NCBI GenBank assembly: GCA_030065115.1
Contig: JASJDO010000008.1
Location: 1-36,241, forward strand
DNA length: 36,241 nt
Direction: 5' to 3'
From: Rhizobiaceae bacterium
GTDB taxonomy: Bacteria; Pseudomonadota; Alphaproteobacteria; Rhizobiales; Rhizobiaceae
The number at the start of each line of letters is the position of its first letter. Position 1 is the first letter of the stretch. The position numbers and the translations under genes were made by a program. Below, one piece after another: positions 1 through 9,153 of the stretch. Under the pieces are notes generated by a model. The model made no database searches and was not told the DNA's origin. It worked only from the letters and a program-made list of their open reading frames with translations.

Positions 1-717
1 ACACTACGAAAGTTCTCAATTGTAGTCTTCTTGCTCCTTTACACTTTGACAAGTCTCTTGGTTGTGCCACCTCTCGCTGCGAAGGTTTCAAACCGGGTAC
101 CATTGCCTTGCAATGGTCACTCAAACCTCCAATCGCAATCATTTCTCTATTGCGCGCTAAACCGGCATTATGTGCATCCGCAGCTGCTTGAAATTGCTAC
201 TGCAATGGCAAATGCGGTAGCTACCTCGTTTCCAGAGACAAAATCACTGACTCTGGATGCCAACTTCCCATTTTTGGATGGGTTTCCCATGCTTCCGCAT
301 ATTTCTCACGATGACGGAAAGAAGTTGGATATTGCCTTCAAATATAAGGATCATAATGGAAAGTATGTGCGTGGTAAAACTGCTTCACCAATTGGTTATT
401 GGCATTTTTCTAGAGCACGAAAAGGAGAAGTATTTGCTCAATGCCCATCGCAATGGCTCACTCTGCGATGGGATATGCGCTGGTTTCAAGTATTCAACGA
501 TGCAGAGTTGCGTCTTGAGCCTAAACGAACGGCAACTGCAATCAAATTTCTAACCAAGAATTCTCAGCGGTTTGGTATAGAAAGAATCTTGCTCGAACCG
601 CATTTAAAACAGCGTTTCTGGTCCAAATCAGACAGGATACGCTTTCAAGGTTGCCGGGCTGCGCGCCACGACGATCATTTTCATTTCCAGATAAAAGTGG
701 ATCAATCAAAACGCTAA
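1..717 (+). CDS. Secreted LAS-type metallopeptidase-like protein (murein endopeptidase-like), 5' partial
   Basis: The reading frame is open to the first base of the window, so the true start lies upstream. The visible N-terminus is a hydrophobic stretch ending in PLAA, read as a signal peptide with cleavage near base 85, which implies a periplasmic protein. Counting from the TTG at 31, the sequence carries HxxxxxxD at H93/D100 and HDDHFHF with H213, H216 and H218. This spacing matches the zinc-binding layout of the LAS superfamily, in particular MepA (family M74), which cleaves peptide cross-links in peptidoglycan. The overall sequence is divergent, so the family call rests on these motifs and the signal peptide. 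A D-Ala-D-Ala carboxypeptidase-like role is the alternative. The stop overlaps the stop of convergent cysK by 4 bp (CTAA shared). Confidence 0.72.
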   Translation, partial: TLRKFSIVVFLLLYTLTSLLVVPPLAAKVSNRVPLPCNGHSNLQSQSFLYCALNRHYVHPQLLEIATAMANAVATSFPETKSLTLDANFPFLDGFPMLPHISHDDGKKLDIAFKYKDHNGKYVRGKTASPIGYWHFSRARKGEVFAQCPSQWLTLRWDMRWFQVFNDAELRLEPKRTATAIKFLTKNSQRFGIERILLEPHLKQRFWSKSDRIRFQGCRAARHDDHFHFQIKVDQSKR

Positions 718-1766
718 ACCGGATTGGGTCGATGATAACCCGGCGTAGATGACATGATTTCGAGTTCCGCGTCATTCATCTCAGGTTCGATATCACCAAA
801 GAGGGGTGTCGAGAGATAGCGTTCACCGGTATCCGGCAACATGCAAAGAACGGTCGAGCCCTTGGGTGCCTGTTTGCAGACTTCGAGCGCCGTTGCAAAC
901 GTTGCTCCACAAGACACGCCGGAGAAAATTCCTTCTTGGGTTGCCAGATCGCGTGCGCATTTCATGGCGTCTGCACCTGAGACCGTATGAACCTCATGAA
1001 TGAAATCCATACCCACGGCGTCACCGGTAATTTTCGGAATAAAGTCCGGGCTCCATCCCTGAATGGGATGCGGGTTAAACGCCGGATGAGTTTCTGCGGC
1101 TGAACCATCTTCCCGACGTTTCTGCTCGATGCCACTCGTCAGCATGGCAGCATCGGCAGGTTCGGAGACAATAATCTTGGTATCGGGACGTTGCTTGGCA
1201 AGCACACGTCCCACTCCGTTTAACGTGCCACCCGTACCAAAACCGGTCACCCAATAATCAAGCGCTTCACCCTCAAAATCGCGTAATATCTCCTGTGCAG
1301 TGGTCGCCTCATGTGTGTCCGGATTGGCTTCGTTTTCAAACTGACGGGTCATGAACCAACCATGTTTTTCGGCAAGCTCGCGCGCCTTGTTGACCATGCC
1401 CGTGCCCTTTTCCTTGGCGGGGGTCAGCACCACCTTCGCGCCCAGAAACCGCATCAGGCGTCGACGTTCAACACTGAAACTCTCAGCCATGGTAATGACA
1501 AGCGGATAGCCTTTGGCCGCACAAACCATTGCAAGACCGATCCCGGTATTGCCACTGGTTGCTTCAACTACGGTTTGACCCGGTTTCAACTCGCCCGATT
1601 TTTCAGCCGCCTCGATAACCCCAAGTGCCAGCCGATCCTTGACCGAACCAAGCGGATTAAACGCCTCCACTTTTACGAAAAGATTAATGCCTTCCGGTGC
1701 TAGACGGTTAATGCGGACAACAGGCGTGTTGCCAACAGTTCCAAGAATATCATCAAAGCATGCCAT
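714..1766 (-). CDS. cysK: Cysteine synthase A (O-acetylserine sulfhydrylase), PLP-dependent
   Basis: This enzyme condenses O-acetylserine with sulfide to give cysteine. It is a 350-residue fold-type II PLP enzyme. The PLP lysine is K43 in NPLGSVKDR, the substrate loop SGNTG is at 71-75, and the phosphate-binding loop GFGTGGT is at 175-181. A late SGVSCGA follows. The protein is about 30 residues longer than enteric CysK, with an insert around residues 215-245 (rich in R, E, H and P) and a short C-terminal tail; such forms are common in alphaproteobacteria. The ATG is preceded by AGGAG at good spacing (GAGGAGATCCC then ATG). It lies 30 bp after dcp on the same strand and is probably the last gene of that transcript. 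Confidence 0.93.
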   Translation of the reverse strand: MACFDDILGTVGNTPVVRINRLAPEGINLFVKVEAFNPLGSVKDRLALGVIEAAEKSGELKPGQTVVEATSGNTGIGLAMVCAAKGYPLVITMAESFSVERRRLMRFLGAKVVLTPAKEKGTGMVNKARELAEKHGWFMTRQFENEANPDTHEATTAQEILRDFEGEALDYWVTGFGTGGTLNGVGRVLAKQRPDTKIIVSEPADAAMLTSGIEQKRREDGSAAETHPAFNPHPIQGWSPDFIPKITGDAVGMDFIHEVHTVSGADAMKCARDLATQEGIFSGVSCGATFATALEVCKQAPKGSTVLCMLPDTGERYLSTPLFGDIEPEMNDAELEIMSSTPGYHRPNPV

Positions 1767-1796
1767 GGGATCTCCTCAACAAAAAGAATTTGGCCC

Positions 1797-3848
1797 CTAA
1801 GCTACATCTTTTAGACCACGTCCTTCAAGCAGGGCATCAATCTCAGGCATTTTGCCCCGAAACTCGACATAGAGTTCTTCCGGGTCTCGGCTTCCGCCAG
1901 CAGAATAGATAAACTCTTTCAGCTTTGCCGCAATGCCTGTGTCAAACACATTGCCTGTTTCTTCAAAGGCACGGAAGGCATCTGCATCCATGACTTCCGA
2001 CCACATGTAGGAATAATATCCGGATGAGTAGCCATCTCCGGAAAAAACATGCGCAAAATGCGTAGAGCGGTGCCGCATGGTAATTTCTTTCGGCATGCCG
2101 ATTTTGGCCAGAATGGACGCTTCCGCTTCAGCGACATCTGTCACGTCACTTGCTGGCATCGTGTGATATTCAAGATCCACCAGTGCGGACGATGTGTATT
2201 CGACAGTTGCATACCCTTGATTAAAATTTTCCGCGGCCTTCAACTTGTCCATCAGCGTTTGAGGGATGGATTCGCCTGTTTTGTAGTGAACCGCATATTT
2301 GGAAAGAATTTCCGGTTCACTTAGCCAATGTTCATACAGCTGGCTTGGCAGTTCGACAAAGTCTCTTGCAACTGAGGTGCCAGAAACATTCGGATAAGTG
2401 ACATCAGACAACATGCCGTGGAGTGCATGCCCAAACTCGTGAAAAAGCGTGCGCGCATCATCAAAGGTGAGCAGGGTCGCTTCACCTTCCGGTGCCTTGG
2501 CGAAGTTCATCACATTCACAATGATCGGGCGAATATCACCTTTCAATTTTTGCTGCGAGCGGAAGCCACTCATCCACGCGCCTGAACGTTTTGAAGACCG
2601 GGCAAAATAGTCTCCCAAGAACAAGGCAACATGTCTGGCGTCACTATCACTCACTTCAAAGGCCCGTACATCCGGATGATAGAGTTCAAGGCCGGACACT
2701 TCTTTGAACGATAGGCCGAACAGGCGATTGGCAGTTTCGAAAGCTGCTTCTATAATCTTGTCGAGCTGGATATAGGGTTTGATCTCAGCCTCATCCAAAT
2801 CATGCTCTTGCTTGCGTACCTTCTCTGCATAGTAGCGCCAATCCCAAGGCTCAATGTCAAAATTAGCACCTTCGGAATTCGCCAGTTCCTGAAGCTTGGC
2901 GGCTTCGTTTGCCGCTTGTGCCTTTGCAGGCTTCCAAACATTCATGAGCAGATGGCGCACTGCATCCGGCGTCTTTGCCATCTGGTCGTCGAGCTTGAAT
3001 TCAGCAAAATTTTTGAATCCCAGCAGGTTGGCACGCTCCTCACGAAGCTTCAGAGTTTCCAAAATCGTATCGCGATTGTCCGTTTCACCGCCATTCTCGC
3101 CACGGGCAATCCATGCGCGGAATGCTCTCTCACGCAGATCACGTCGGTCAGAAAACTGAAGGAAGGGCTCAATCAGTGAACGGGAAAGGGTGATCACATG
3201 CTTGCCCTCATGTCCGCGCTCCTTTGCGGCGGAAGCTGCAGCGGCAACCAGAAAGTCAGGCAGTCCAGTCAAGTCATCTTCACTTTCAAGGACCAGTTCA
3301 TAACTTGCTTCATCCGCCAACATGTTTTGCGCGAAGCTTGTTCCCAGCGTTGCAAGTCTCTGCGTGATTTCGCTCATCCGTGTGCGCTCTCCGCCTTCAA
3401 GCTTCGCACCAGAACGCACAAATGATGCATGATAGCGTTCGAGTACACGCTTTTGCTCAGGTGTCAGGTTCAGCGCATCGCCTTGTTCAAACAAGGTATC
3501 CACCCGTTTGAAAAGGCCAGCGTTCAGCATGATTTTCGAACTGTGTTCAGCAAGTTTGGGCGCCATTTCCCGCTCGATTGCCTGCAATTCCGGATTGGTA
3601 TGTGACCCTGACAGGTTATAAAAAATGGCGCTTACTTTGGAAAGCGCATCACCGGCCAGTTCCATCGCCTCAATTGTGTTGGCAAAGCTGGGTGCCTCAC
3701 GATTGGATGCAATCGCATCAATCTCGGCTTCGCTTTGTTCCAAAGCCGTCTGGAACGCCTCGGAATAATGTTCCGGCTTGATCTGGGCAAAAGGTGGAAT
3801 TTCAAATGGGGTATCCCAGTCAGACAATAGCGGGTTTTGGTTGGTCAT
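1797..3848 (-). CDS. dcp: M3 family oligopeptidase / peptidyl-dipeptidase Dcp
   Basis: A 683-residue zinc metallopeptidase of family M3 (thimet oligopeptidase/Dcp/PrlC group), which degrades short peptides, probably in the cytoplasm since no signal peptide is seen. The catalytic HEFGH motif is at residues 470-474, followed by ALHG. The length and the C-terminal run of conserved M3 blocks (HYKTGE, the YYSYMWSEVMDADAF segment, GGSRDPEE) fit Dcp. The gene starts 78 bp after the SDR gene and ends 30 bp before cysK. I cannot separate Dcp from oligopeptidase A by eye, though the length and start favour Dcp. Confidence 0.9.
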   Translation of the reverse strand: MTNQNPLLSDWDTPFEIPPFAQIKPEHYSEAFQTALEQSEAEIDAIASNREAPSFANTIEAMELAGDALSKVSAIFYNLSGSHTNPELQAIEREMAPKLAEHSSKIMLNAGLFKRVDTLFEQGDALNLTPEQKRVLERYHASFVRSGAKLEGGERTRMSEITQRLATLGTSFAQNMLADEASYELVLESEDDLTGLPDFLVAAAASAAKERGHEGKHVITLSRSLIEPFLQFSDRRDLRERAFRAWIARGENGGETDNRDTILETLKLREERANLLGFKNFAEFKLDDQMAKTPDAVRHLLMNVWKPAKAQAANEAAKLQELANSEGANFDIEPWDWRYYAEKVRKQEHDLDEAEIKPYIQLDKIIEAAFETANRLFGLSFKEVSGLELYHPDVRAFEVSDSDARHVALFLGDYFARSSKRSGAWMSGFRSQQKLKGDIRPIIVNVMNFAKAPEGEATLLTFDDARTLFHEFGHALHGMLSDVTYPNVSGTSVARDFVELPSQLYEHWLSEPEILSKYAVHYKTGESIPQTLMDKLKAAENFNQGYATVEYTSSALVDLEYHTMPASDVTDVAEAEASILAKIGMPKEITMRHRSTHFAHVFSGDGYSSGYYSYMWSEVMDADAFRAFEETGNVFDTGIAAKLKEFIYSAGGSRDPEELYVEFRGKMPEIDALLEGRGLKDVA

Positions 3849-3926
3849 AAATTTCTCTCAGGTTGTTTGGAGATGATATGGGATGTTGTGGTGCGATTTA
3901 CATCAAATCCAAGGATGAAATTTTGG

Positions 3927-4673
3927 TTATTTTCGAAGCGCTGGCAGACCCACACCGGTCGCTTCAAACCCACCATCTGCGGAAAGGATCTGGCCAGTAA
4001 TGTAACTGGCCTGCTCTGACGACAGAAAGAAGATCGCGTTTGCAATCTCTTCTTCTGAACCATAGCGGTTAAGTGGAATAGCATCGTGATAGGCGTCAAT
4101 AATGTCCTGCGTATGAACCGCCATGGCAAGCTTGGTTCTCACAGGACCCGGACACACGCAATTGGCGCGAATCCCATATTCGCCCAGTTCAGCGGCCTGC
4201 TGCAAGGTCAGTTGAATGACTGCTGCTTTCGAAGTTCCGTATGCAGTCCGGAGTGTCGATGCGCGCAAGCCCGAGATCGATGCAATATTCACAAATGCGC
4301 CGCCCTGCTCTTTCATCAATGGAATTGATGCCTGACTGACCAGAAACACACCATCTAGATTAGTCTCCATCACTGTGCGCCAGCGTTCAAACGTGGTTTC
4401 TTCTATCGGGCCAAAATCCGCAACGCCTGCATTGTTCACGACCGCGTCCAAAGTTCCAAAGTCGGCTTTTATCTTGCTTATAAATTGATCGACCTGTGCA
4501 GGATCGGAAAGGTCTGCTTTCAGCGCCAATACGTGTTCCAGCGGTTCGGCAACGGATTCCAACTCTTCTGCATCGCGGTCCACCATCGCCACTCGCCAAC
4601 CCTCCTGCAAAAAGCGGTGTGTTGTTGCGAGGCCAATTCCCCGGGCTGCTCCCGTCACCAGTGCCGTCTTCAT
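3927..4673 (-). CDS. Short-chain dehydrogenase/reductase (SDR), substrate unknown
   Basis: A 248-residue classical SDR oxidoreductase. The Rossmann nucleotide motif TGAARGIG is at 7-14, NNAG at 80-83, catalytic S132, and YxxxK as Y145/K149, the standard spacing. D32 after the second strand suggests NAD(H) rather than NADP(H) use (inference). The C-terminal SADGG segment is typical of FabG-like members. Substrate cannot be told from the sequence. Its ATG overlaps the stop of the upstream methyltransferase (TCATGA), so the two are translationally coupled and may act on related substrates. Confidence 0.88.
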   Translation of the reverse strand: MKTALVTGAARGIGLATTHRFLQEGWRVAMVDRDAEELESVAEPLEHVLALKADLSDPAQVDQFISKIKADFGTLDAVVNNAGVADFGPIEETTFERWRTVMETNLDGVFLVSQASIPLMKEQGGAFVNIASISGLRASTLRTAYGTSKAAVIQLTLQQAAELGEYGIRANCVCPGPVRTKLAMAVHTQDIIDAYHDAIPLNRYGSEEEIANAIFFLSSEQASYITGQILSADGGFEATGVGLPALRK

Positions 4674-5332
4674 GAATTAAGTTTCTCCCAAAGAATGTAC
4701 CAACCTTGAGGCTCGTCATCTGTTTCAAAATAGATATCCATGATCATGCCCGAGGTTTTCAATATCCCGTCTGCGGCCAACTGCTTCACGGTTTCGGAAA
4801 ATCCTGCTGGTTCCCAGACATCTTTGTGTACCGTGCAGGCGAACAAACCGCCCGGCTTCAAGATACGGAAAAGCTCATGCAGGCATTCGGCACCCACATG
4901 AGCATGGGTAAAGGTACCTGTGCAAATCATCGCGTCATAGAGATTGTCTTCCAAAGGAAGTTTTTGATTGAGATCAGCTTCGATAAGCAATTCATAGACG
5001 GGCGCACCATCAATTGCCTTCTCCCCTGCAGTTCTTAACATGGCTGGTGAATAATCAAGAGCGTCTATGTTTCGGAAACCAAATCCGCTGAGGTGCTCAC
5101 CAGCAAGGCCAGTCCCGCATCCCACATCCAGAATTCGGGCGTTGCCCGCAAGCTTGGCTTCCTTCAACAGAGAAGCAGTTTTACGTGGAGTGAGATACTT
5201 CAAACCATACAACATGGTCTGGTCATAAGTTTCTGCCCAGTCGTCATAGAGCGCCTTGGCATCACGATCACTTTCCAGCGCATAAGCACGTTTGAGCAGG
5301 TCTTCTGACTTTTCTTCAAATGTTGATGCCAT
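4670..5332 (-). CDS. Class I SAM-dependent methyltransferase, substrate unknown
   Basis: A 220-residue Rossmann-fold methyltransferase with SAM-binding motif I DVGCGTG at 69-75 and an acidic strand-2 end (LDYSPAM). The N-terminal YDDWAETYDQ block resembles the METTL27/WBSCR27-like group, but the substrate is not predictable. I chose the ATG at 5332 (MASTFEE). The longer form from 5398 adds 22 residues without family resemblance and without a ribosome binding site. AAGGAG lies 14 nt upstream of the chosen ATG, which is a little far. It is the first gene of the minus-strand run and is divergent from the isomerase gene at 5417. Its stop overlaps the SDR start. Confidence 0.85.
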   Translation of the reverse strand: MASTFEEKSEDLLKRAYALESDRDAKALYDDWAETYDQTMLYGLKYLTPRKTASLLKEAKLAGNARILDVGCGTGLAGEHLSGFGFRNIDALDYSPAMLRTAGEKAIDGAPVYELLIEADLNQKLPLEDNLYDAMICTGTFTHAHVGAECLHELFRILKPGGLFACTVHKDVWEPAGFSETVKQLAADGILKTSGMIMDIYFETDDEPQGWYILWEKLNS

Positions 5333-5416
5333 TATTGTGTTTAACGCTCCTTGTTTCCCATATTGCCGTAAAGCCACAAGGATGCAAGAAACCGCCATCC
5401 ATTCAGAGAGGTTCTT

Positions 5417-6034
5417 ATGTCAGATCATATTGATTATTATTTCACTTGCCCTTCACCCTTTGCCTATCTCGGCCTTAATACGCTTCTTGAGATTGCCCAA
5501 AAGCACGGTAAATCAATCAATTATAAGCCTTTCAATATTATGGAAGTCTGGGCGGAATCCGGTGCTGTACCTCCAGGCCAACGCCCACCTGTTCGCCAGC
5601 GTTATCGTTCGATTGAGGTTCAGCGCGTTGGCGTAATGCGTAACGTGACAATTAATCCTGCTCCAAAATATTTTCCTACCGATCAAGCACCTTCGGATCA
5701 CACTGTTTGTGCATTGGTAATAGCAGGCGAAGACCCGGCAGATTTTTGCCGTGCTGTTGGCAAGGCGATTTGGGAGCAAGAACAACAGATCGCTGATGAA
5801 GACGTTCTTTCAAGGCTTTTGAGCGAATGCGGTCATGATGCAGCAAAAATTCTAGAAATTGCCAATTCTGATGCTGCGGCAGCCGCACGCTCACAAAACT
5901 CAAAGGATGCAATTGCCGCGGATGCGGTGGGCGCACCAGCTTATGTTTACAATGGCGAAGTATTCTGGGGTCAGGATCGACTTGAATATCTGGATCAGAT
6001 GATCTCGTCCGGCCGACCCGCTTTCAGCGCATAG
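5417..6034 (+). CDS. 2-hydroxychromene-2-carboxylate isomerase-like protein (DsbA-fold, kappa-GST-like)
   Basis: A 205-residue thioredoxin/DsbA-fold protein of the NahD/HCCA isomerase family. The N-terminal DYYFTCPSPFAYLG carries S13 at the position of the catalytic serine that binds glutathione in this family. The C-terminal GAPAYVYNGEVFWGQDRLEYL is the family's cis-proline region and closing helix. In naphthalene degradation the enzyme isomerises 2-hydroxychromene-2-carboxylate, but chromosomal copies outside catabolic islands usually have unknown substrates and no naphthalene genes are nearby. A general glutathione-dependent role is more likely. It is the first gene of a plus-strand trio. 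Confidence 0.88.
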   Translation: MSDHIDYYFTCPSPFAYLGLNTLLEIAQKHGKSINYKPFNIMEVWAESGAVPPGQRPPVRQRYRSIEVQRVGVMRNVTINPAPKYFPTDQAPSDHTVCALVIAGEDPADFCRAVGKAIWEQEQQIADEDVLSRLLSECGHDAAKILEIANSDAAAAARSQNSKDAIAADAVGAPAYVYNGEVFWGQDRLEYLDQMISSGRPAFSA

Positions 6035-6091
6035 TCCACAAGTCCGATAGATCCGTACAGAAATCTGGACATTGGTCCCAGCCGTCGCTAA

Positions 6092-6109
6092 AAAGGAAAT
6101 TATTCCTTT
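6092..6109. promoter_or_regulatory. Short inverted repeat upstream of the S24 repressor, possible operator
   Basis: AAAGGAA and TTCCTTT form perfect 7-bp arms around ATTA, ending 10 bp before the repressor's ATG. Autoregulation through a palindrome just upstream is usual for cI/LexA-like repressors. No T-tract follows, so a terminator is unlikely. Binding is inferred only. Confidence 0.35.
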
Positions 6110-6119
6110 CTGTGGTGGC

Positions 6120-6791
6120 ATGATGGACAGACTTACACATCATCAAATCTGGTCAGCAATCGATCAGCTTGCAGTACAATCCGGATTTTCCGTTTCCGGG
6201 CTTGCTAAGAAGGCCGGGTTGGATCCTACCACTTTTAACAAGTCCAAGCGTTTCACCTCTGGTGGCCGCGAGCGGTGGCCTTCCACTGAATCCATTGCCA
6301 AAATCCTCAAATGCACGAACACCAGTGTTCAGGATTTTATGGGGTCCTTGATAAACGTTGACCAAGATGCAAGGCGCAATACTCTGAGTTACCGCGATGT
6401 CCCGCAGCGAAGCGTTCCCTTGATTGGTTTCGCTCAGGCCGGTGCGGGCGGGTATTTCGATGATGGCGGCTTCCCAGTCGGCCAGGGCTGGGATGAAATC
6501 GCGCCTCCCGGCAATGTCACAGAAAGCAGCTATGCCTTGAAAGTATCGGGCGACTCCATGATGCCGCTCTATCGTGAGGGCGATATTCTCGTGGTTGACC
6601 CGACGGCGAATGTCAGACGGGGTGACAGGGTAATTGTAAAAACCAACGAAGGTGAGGTACTCGCGAAAACGCTTGAAAAAAAGTCACCGGGAAGTGTCGA
6701 GTTGAAGTCACTGAACCCGGAACACCCGGACCTGAAATATCAGCTTGATGAAATTGACTGGATCGCGCGTATAGTTTGGGCAAGCCAATAG
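6120..6791 (+). CDS. S24 family (LexA/cI-like) self-cleaving transcriptional repressor
   Basis: A 223-residue protein with an N-terminal helix-turn-helix (about 15-75; SVSGLAKKAGLDPTTFNKSKR) and a C-terminal S24 peptidase domain. The catalytic serine is S146 in VSGDSMMP and the lysine is K183 in VLAKTL, the dyad used for autocleavage in LexA/cI/UmuD. Ala-Gly dipeptides in FAQAGAGG (residues 104-111) are candidate cleavage sites, by analogy with LexA Ala-Gly. The ATG at 6120 (or the next codon, 6123) matches where relatives start. An upstream TTG at 6072 would add 16 residues with no support. No phage genes are nearby, so this is probably a resident chromosomal regulator. Regulon unknown. Confidence 0.87.
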   Translation: MMDRLTHHQIWSAIDQLAVQSGFSVSGLAKKAGLDPTTFNKSKRFTSGGRERWPSTESIAKILKCTNTSVQDFMGSLINVDQDARRNTLSYRDVPQRSVPLIGFAQAGAGGYFDDGGFPVGQGWDEIAPPGNVTESSYALKVSGDSMMPLYREGDILVVDPTANVRRGDRVIVKTNEGEVLAKTLEKKSPGSVELKSLNPEHPDLKYQLDEIDWIARIVWASQ

Positions 6792-6803
6792 GCTTGCGAA
6801 CCG

Positions 6804-7430
6804 ATGCTGCGGGCGTTCTTCCGAATCCTGACCATAGCTTTGATATTCGGGTTGATGGTTATCTTTCTGCTAAGTGGTGATGAGCCCGTTGTCCCAACGG
6901 ACAATATGTCCGATACACCCGGCACAATCAGAGAGGTTCAAGGTGACGTTCGCGACGTAACACCGGATGATTTTGTGCAAACACCATCAAGCGAAGGCAC
7001 CGTGTTGGAGCGTTTGCCTGCGAAAGAGCCTCCGCCAGTCCCACCAAGACCTCCCAAACCGGTTGTCTGGAAACGACCAATTGTCTACGCAGCAGGAAAA
7101 TTGAAAAGTGATGAAGTTGAAATTCAACTAACGGGTATTGAACCTGTCCCGATTGATGAGCAATGCTTTGGAGAAAGCGCCGAGACATGGCCATGTGGCA
7201 GAATTGCCAAAACAGCGTTCGCCAATTTCATTCGTACGCGATCGATAAATTGTGATCCTTCATCCCAGAAGGACAAAAAAGTTATTACGCGCTGCCGCGT
7301 CGGCAAAATCGATCTTGGCAAATGGCTTGTCGGGAACGGATGGGCTCGCTCTTCAGATACGATGTATGCGGAAGAGCAGGAGCTTGCCAAATCCAAGCAG
7401 CAAGGCATCTGGAGTGAAACCCGGCCTTAA
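6804..7430 (+). CDS. Membrane-anchored SNase-like (thermonuclease family) protein, probably degenerate
   Basis: A 208-residue protein with one N-terminal membrane segment (about 5-24), a proline-rich linker (about 70-88) and a C-terminal staphylococcal-nuclease-like OB-fold domain. The fold is recognised from GIEPVP, WPCG, the C-terminal [12 protein letters not shown] and [11 protein letters not shown]. The residues that form the SNase active site (Arg and Glu of the RLxGIDxPE block, and the Arg of YGR) are not visible: the first block reads [11 protein letters not shown]. It is therefore probably not an active nuclease. It starts 12 bp after the repressor, likely in one transcript. Its TAA stop lies in a TTAA that is also the stop of lysK on the other strand. 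Confidence 0.75.
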   Translation: MLRAFFRILTIALIFGLMVIFLLSGDEPVVPTDNMSDTPGTIREVQGDVRDVTPDDFVQTPSSEGTVLERLPAKEPPPVPPRPPKPVVWKRPIVYAAGKLKSDEVEIQLTGIEPVPIDEQCFGESAETWPCGRIAKTAFANFIRTRSINCDPSSQKDKKVITRCRVGKIDLGKWLVGNGWARSSDTMYAEEQELAKSKQQGIWSETRP

Positions 7431-9013
7431 CCGAGTTTTCCTTCCAGACCCGCATCAATCATTTCTATGGTCTTGTCGATGCCATACAGCGCTGCGAATG
7501 AACCAAAGCGCGGCCCCTGATCCTGACCAAGCAGTATCTGATACAGGGCCTGGAACCATTCACGAAGGTTCTCAAAACCATGGTCTTTACCAACGGTGAA
7601 AATTTCGGTCTGGATCGCCTCCCCATCCGCTGTCGGATCAAGCGCTGCGAGTTTTGTTTTCAGGTCTTCTAGCGCCGCACGTTCCTGATCGCTGGGCGCA
7701 CGGAAGGTTTTCGTTGGCCGAACAAAGTCTTCAAAATACCGGATTGCGTAGCCGACCAATTCATCCAACTCAGGATGGCTTTCTGGCGTCACCCCATCTG
7801 CATATTGGGAGATGAAGCCCCAAAGCGTATCCTTGTCAGAAGCATTGGAAGCACTGACCAGATTGAGGAGCATAGTGAAGTTAATCGGCATGTCCGCTTT
7901 TGGTGGATTGCCACCGTGAATATGCCAGACTGGATTGTTCAGTTTTGCCTTGTCATCCTGTCCATCAAAAGCAGCAAGGTGTTGGAAATATTCATCCACC
8001 TGACGCGGAATCACATCAAAATAGAGGCGCTTTGCGGTTTTGGGTTTTTGGTACATGAAGAGTGAAAGACTGTTGGGCGATGCGTATTCCAGCCATTCTT
8101 CAATCGCGATACCATTACCCTTTGTCTTGGAGATCTTCTCGCCTTTATCATCCAGGAACAATTCATAAATGAAATGGTCCGGCGGTCGTACGCCGAGAAT
8201 CCGGCAAATCTTGTCATAGAGATTTGAGTTGATCTGATGATCCTTGCCATACATCTCAAAATGCACATTAAGGGCAGCCCAACGCATTCCGAAATCGGGC
8301 TTCCATTGAAGCTTTACATTGCCGTCGATTACTGGAAGCGTTACTTCCGACCCATCTTCATCATCAAAGGTAATCGTACCGTTTTCAGCGTCAACCGACT
8401 TCATCGGCACATAAAGGACATTGCCGGTTGAAGGAGAAATCGGCAGAAACGGGCTGTAAGTCGCCTGCCTCTCCGGCCCGAGGGTTGGCAGCATAACGTC
8501 CATAATGTCCTGATACTTCTCAACCGCCTTCAACAACATGTCGTTGAATTTACCAGTAGTGTAATACTCGGTTGAACTGGCAAATTCATATTCAAAGCCA
8601 AAGCTGTCGAGAAACTCGCAAAGCTTTGCATTATTGTGGGCAGCGAAACTTTCATGATCACTGTCAAACGGATTGGGAACACGGCTCAGGGGCTTGTTCA
8701 GATATTTCTTCAACATTTCGCCATTGGGCACGTTGCCGGGAATCTTTCTCATGCCATCCATGTCATCCGAAAAACAAAGGATCCGTGTTGGTATCTTGTT
8801 TTCGGTCAAGACACGAAAGGCATTCATGACCATGGTGGTGCGGGCAACCTCACCAAATGTGCCGATATGCGGCAGACCTGAGGGGCCGTAGCCGGTCTCA
8901 AACAGAACTTCCTCCGGATATCCAGACTGTTCAAACCGTTTGACCAGACGCTTTGCTTCTTCAAATGGCCAGGCTTTGGAAGTTTGCGCGATTTCTTTGA
9001 GATCTGCGGTCAT
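7427..9013 (-). CDS. lysK: Class I lysyl-tRNA synthetase
   Basis: Charges tRNA-Lys with lysine. The protein has 528 residues and the class I catalytic signatures: HIGT (HIGH motif) at 49-52, within [13 protein letters not shown], and KISKT (KMSKS motif) at 293-297. Most bacteria use the unrelated class II LysRS; the class I form is typical of archaea, many alphaproteobacteria and spirochaetes. The start ATG has AAGG 10 nt upstream. No class II lysS is seen in the window. The stop codon overlaps that of the convergent SNase-like gene. Confidence 0.95.
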   Translation of the reverse strand: MTADLKEIAQTSKAWPFEEAKRLVKRFEQSGYPEEVLFETGYGPSGLPHIGTFGEVARTTMVMNAFRVLTENKIPTRILCFSDDMDGMRKIPGNVPNGEMLKKYLNKPLSRVPNPFDSDHESFAAHNNAKLCEFLDSFGFEYEFASSTEYYTTGKFNDMLLKAVEKYQDIMDVMLPTLGPERQATYSPFLPISPSTGNVLYVPMKSVDAENGTITFDDEDGSEVTLPVIDGNVKLQWKPDFGMRWAALNVHFEMYGKDHQINSNLYDKICRILGVRPPDHFIYELFLDDKGEKISKTKGNGIAIEEWLEYASPNSLSLFMYQKPKTAKRLYFDVIPRQVDEYFQHLAAFDGQDDKAKLNNPVWHIHGGNPPKADMPINFTMLLNLVSASNASDKDTLWGFISQYADGVTPESHPELDELVGYAIRYFEDFVRPTKTFRAPSDQERAALEDLKTKLAALDPTADGEAIQTEIFTVGKDHGFENLREWFQALYQILLGQDQGPRFGSFAALYGIDKTIEMIDAGLEGKLG

Positions 9014-9153
9014 GTGTTGAATGCCTTAAGGGAGGATGATTGTTGTCATTTCCACGCTTGTTATCGTATTGCGACACATTTTCCAAGCAGTTGCTAACAC
9101 CGTTCAAAGCACCTAATCTTTGGCTATCACAAACTTACCGAGGCCAAATTTAC

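Noticed and set aside
5333-5398. 22-residue N-terminal extension of the methyltransferase
   Set aside because: No ribosome binding site and no family resemblance; it also occupies the promoter space of the divergent isomerase gene.
6120-6791. Prophage remnant suggested by the S24 repressor
   Set aside because: No other phage-like gene, attachment site or tRNA is nearby, and the flanking genes are housekeeping.
9028-9153. AAGGGAGG followed by TTG codons at 9040/9043, a possible upstream start for the TerB protein
   Set aside because: The added residues are unlike the family N-terminus, and the ATG at 9154 has its own site. The purine run overlaps the lysK leader and may be chance, though a start-site assay would settle it.
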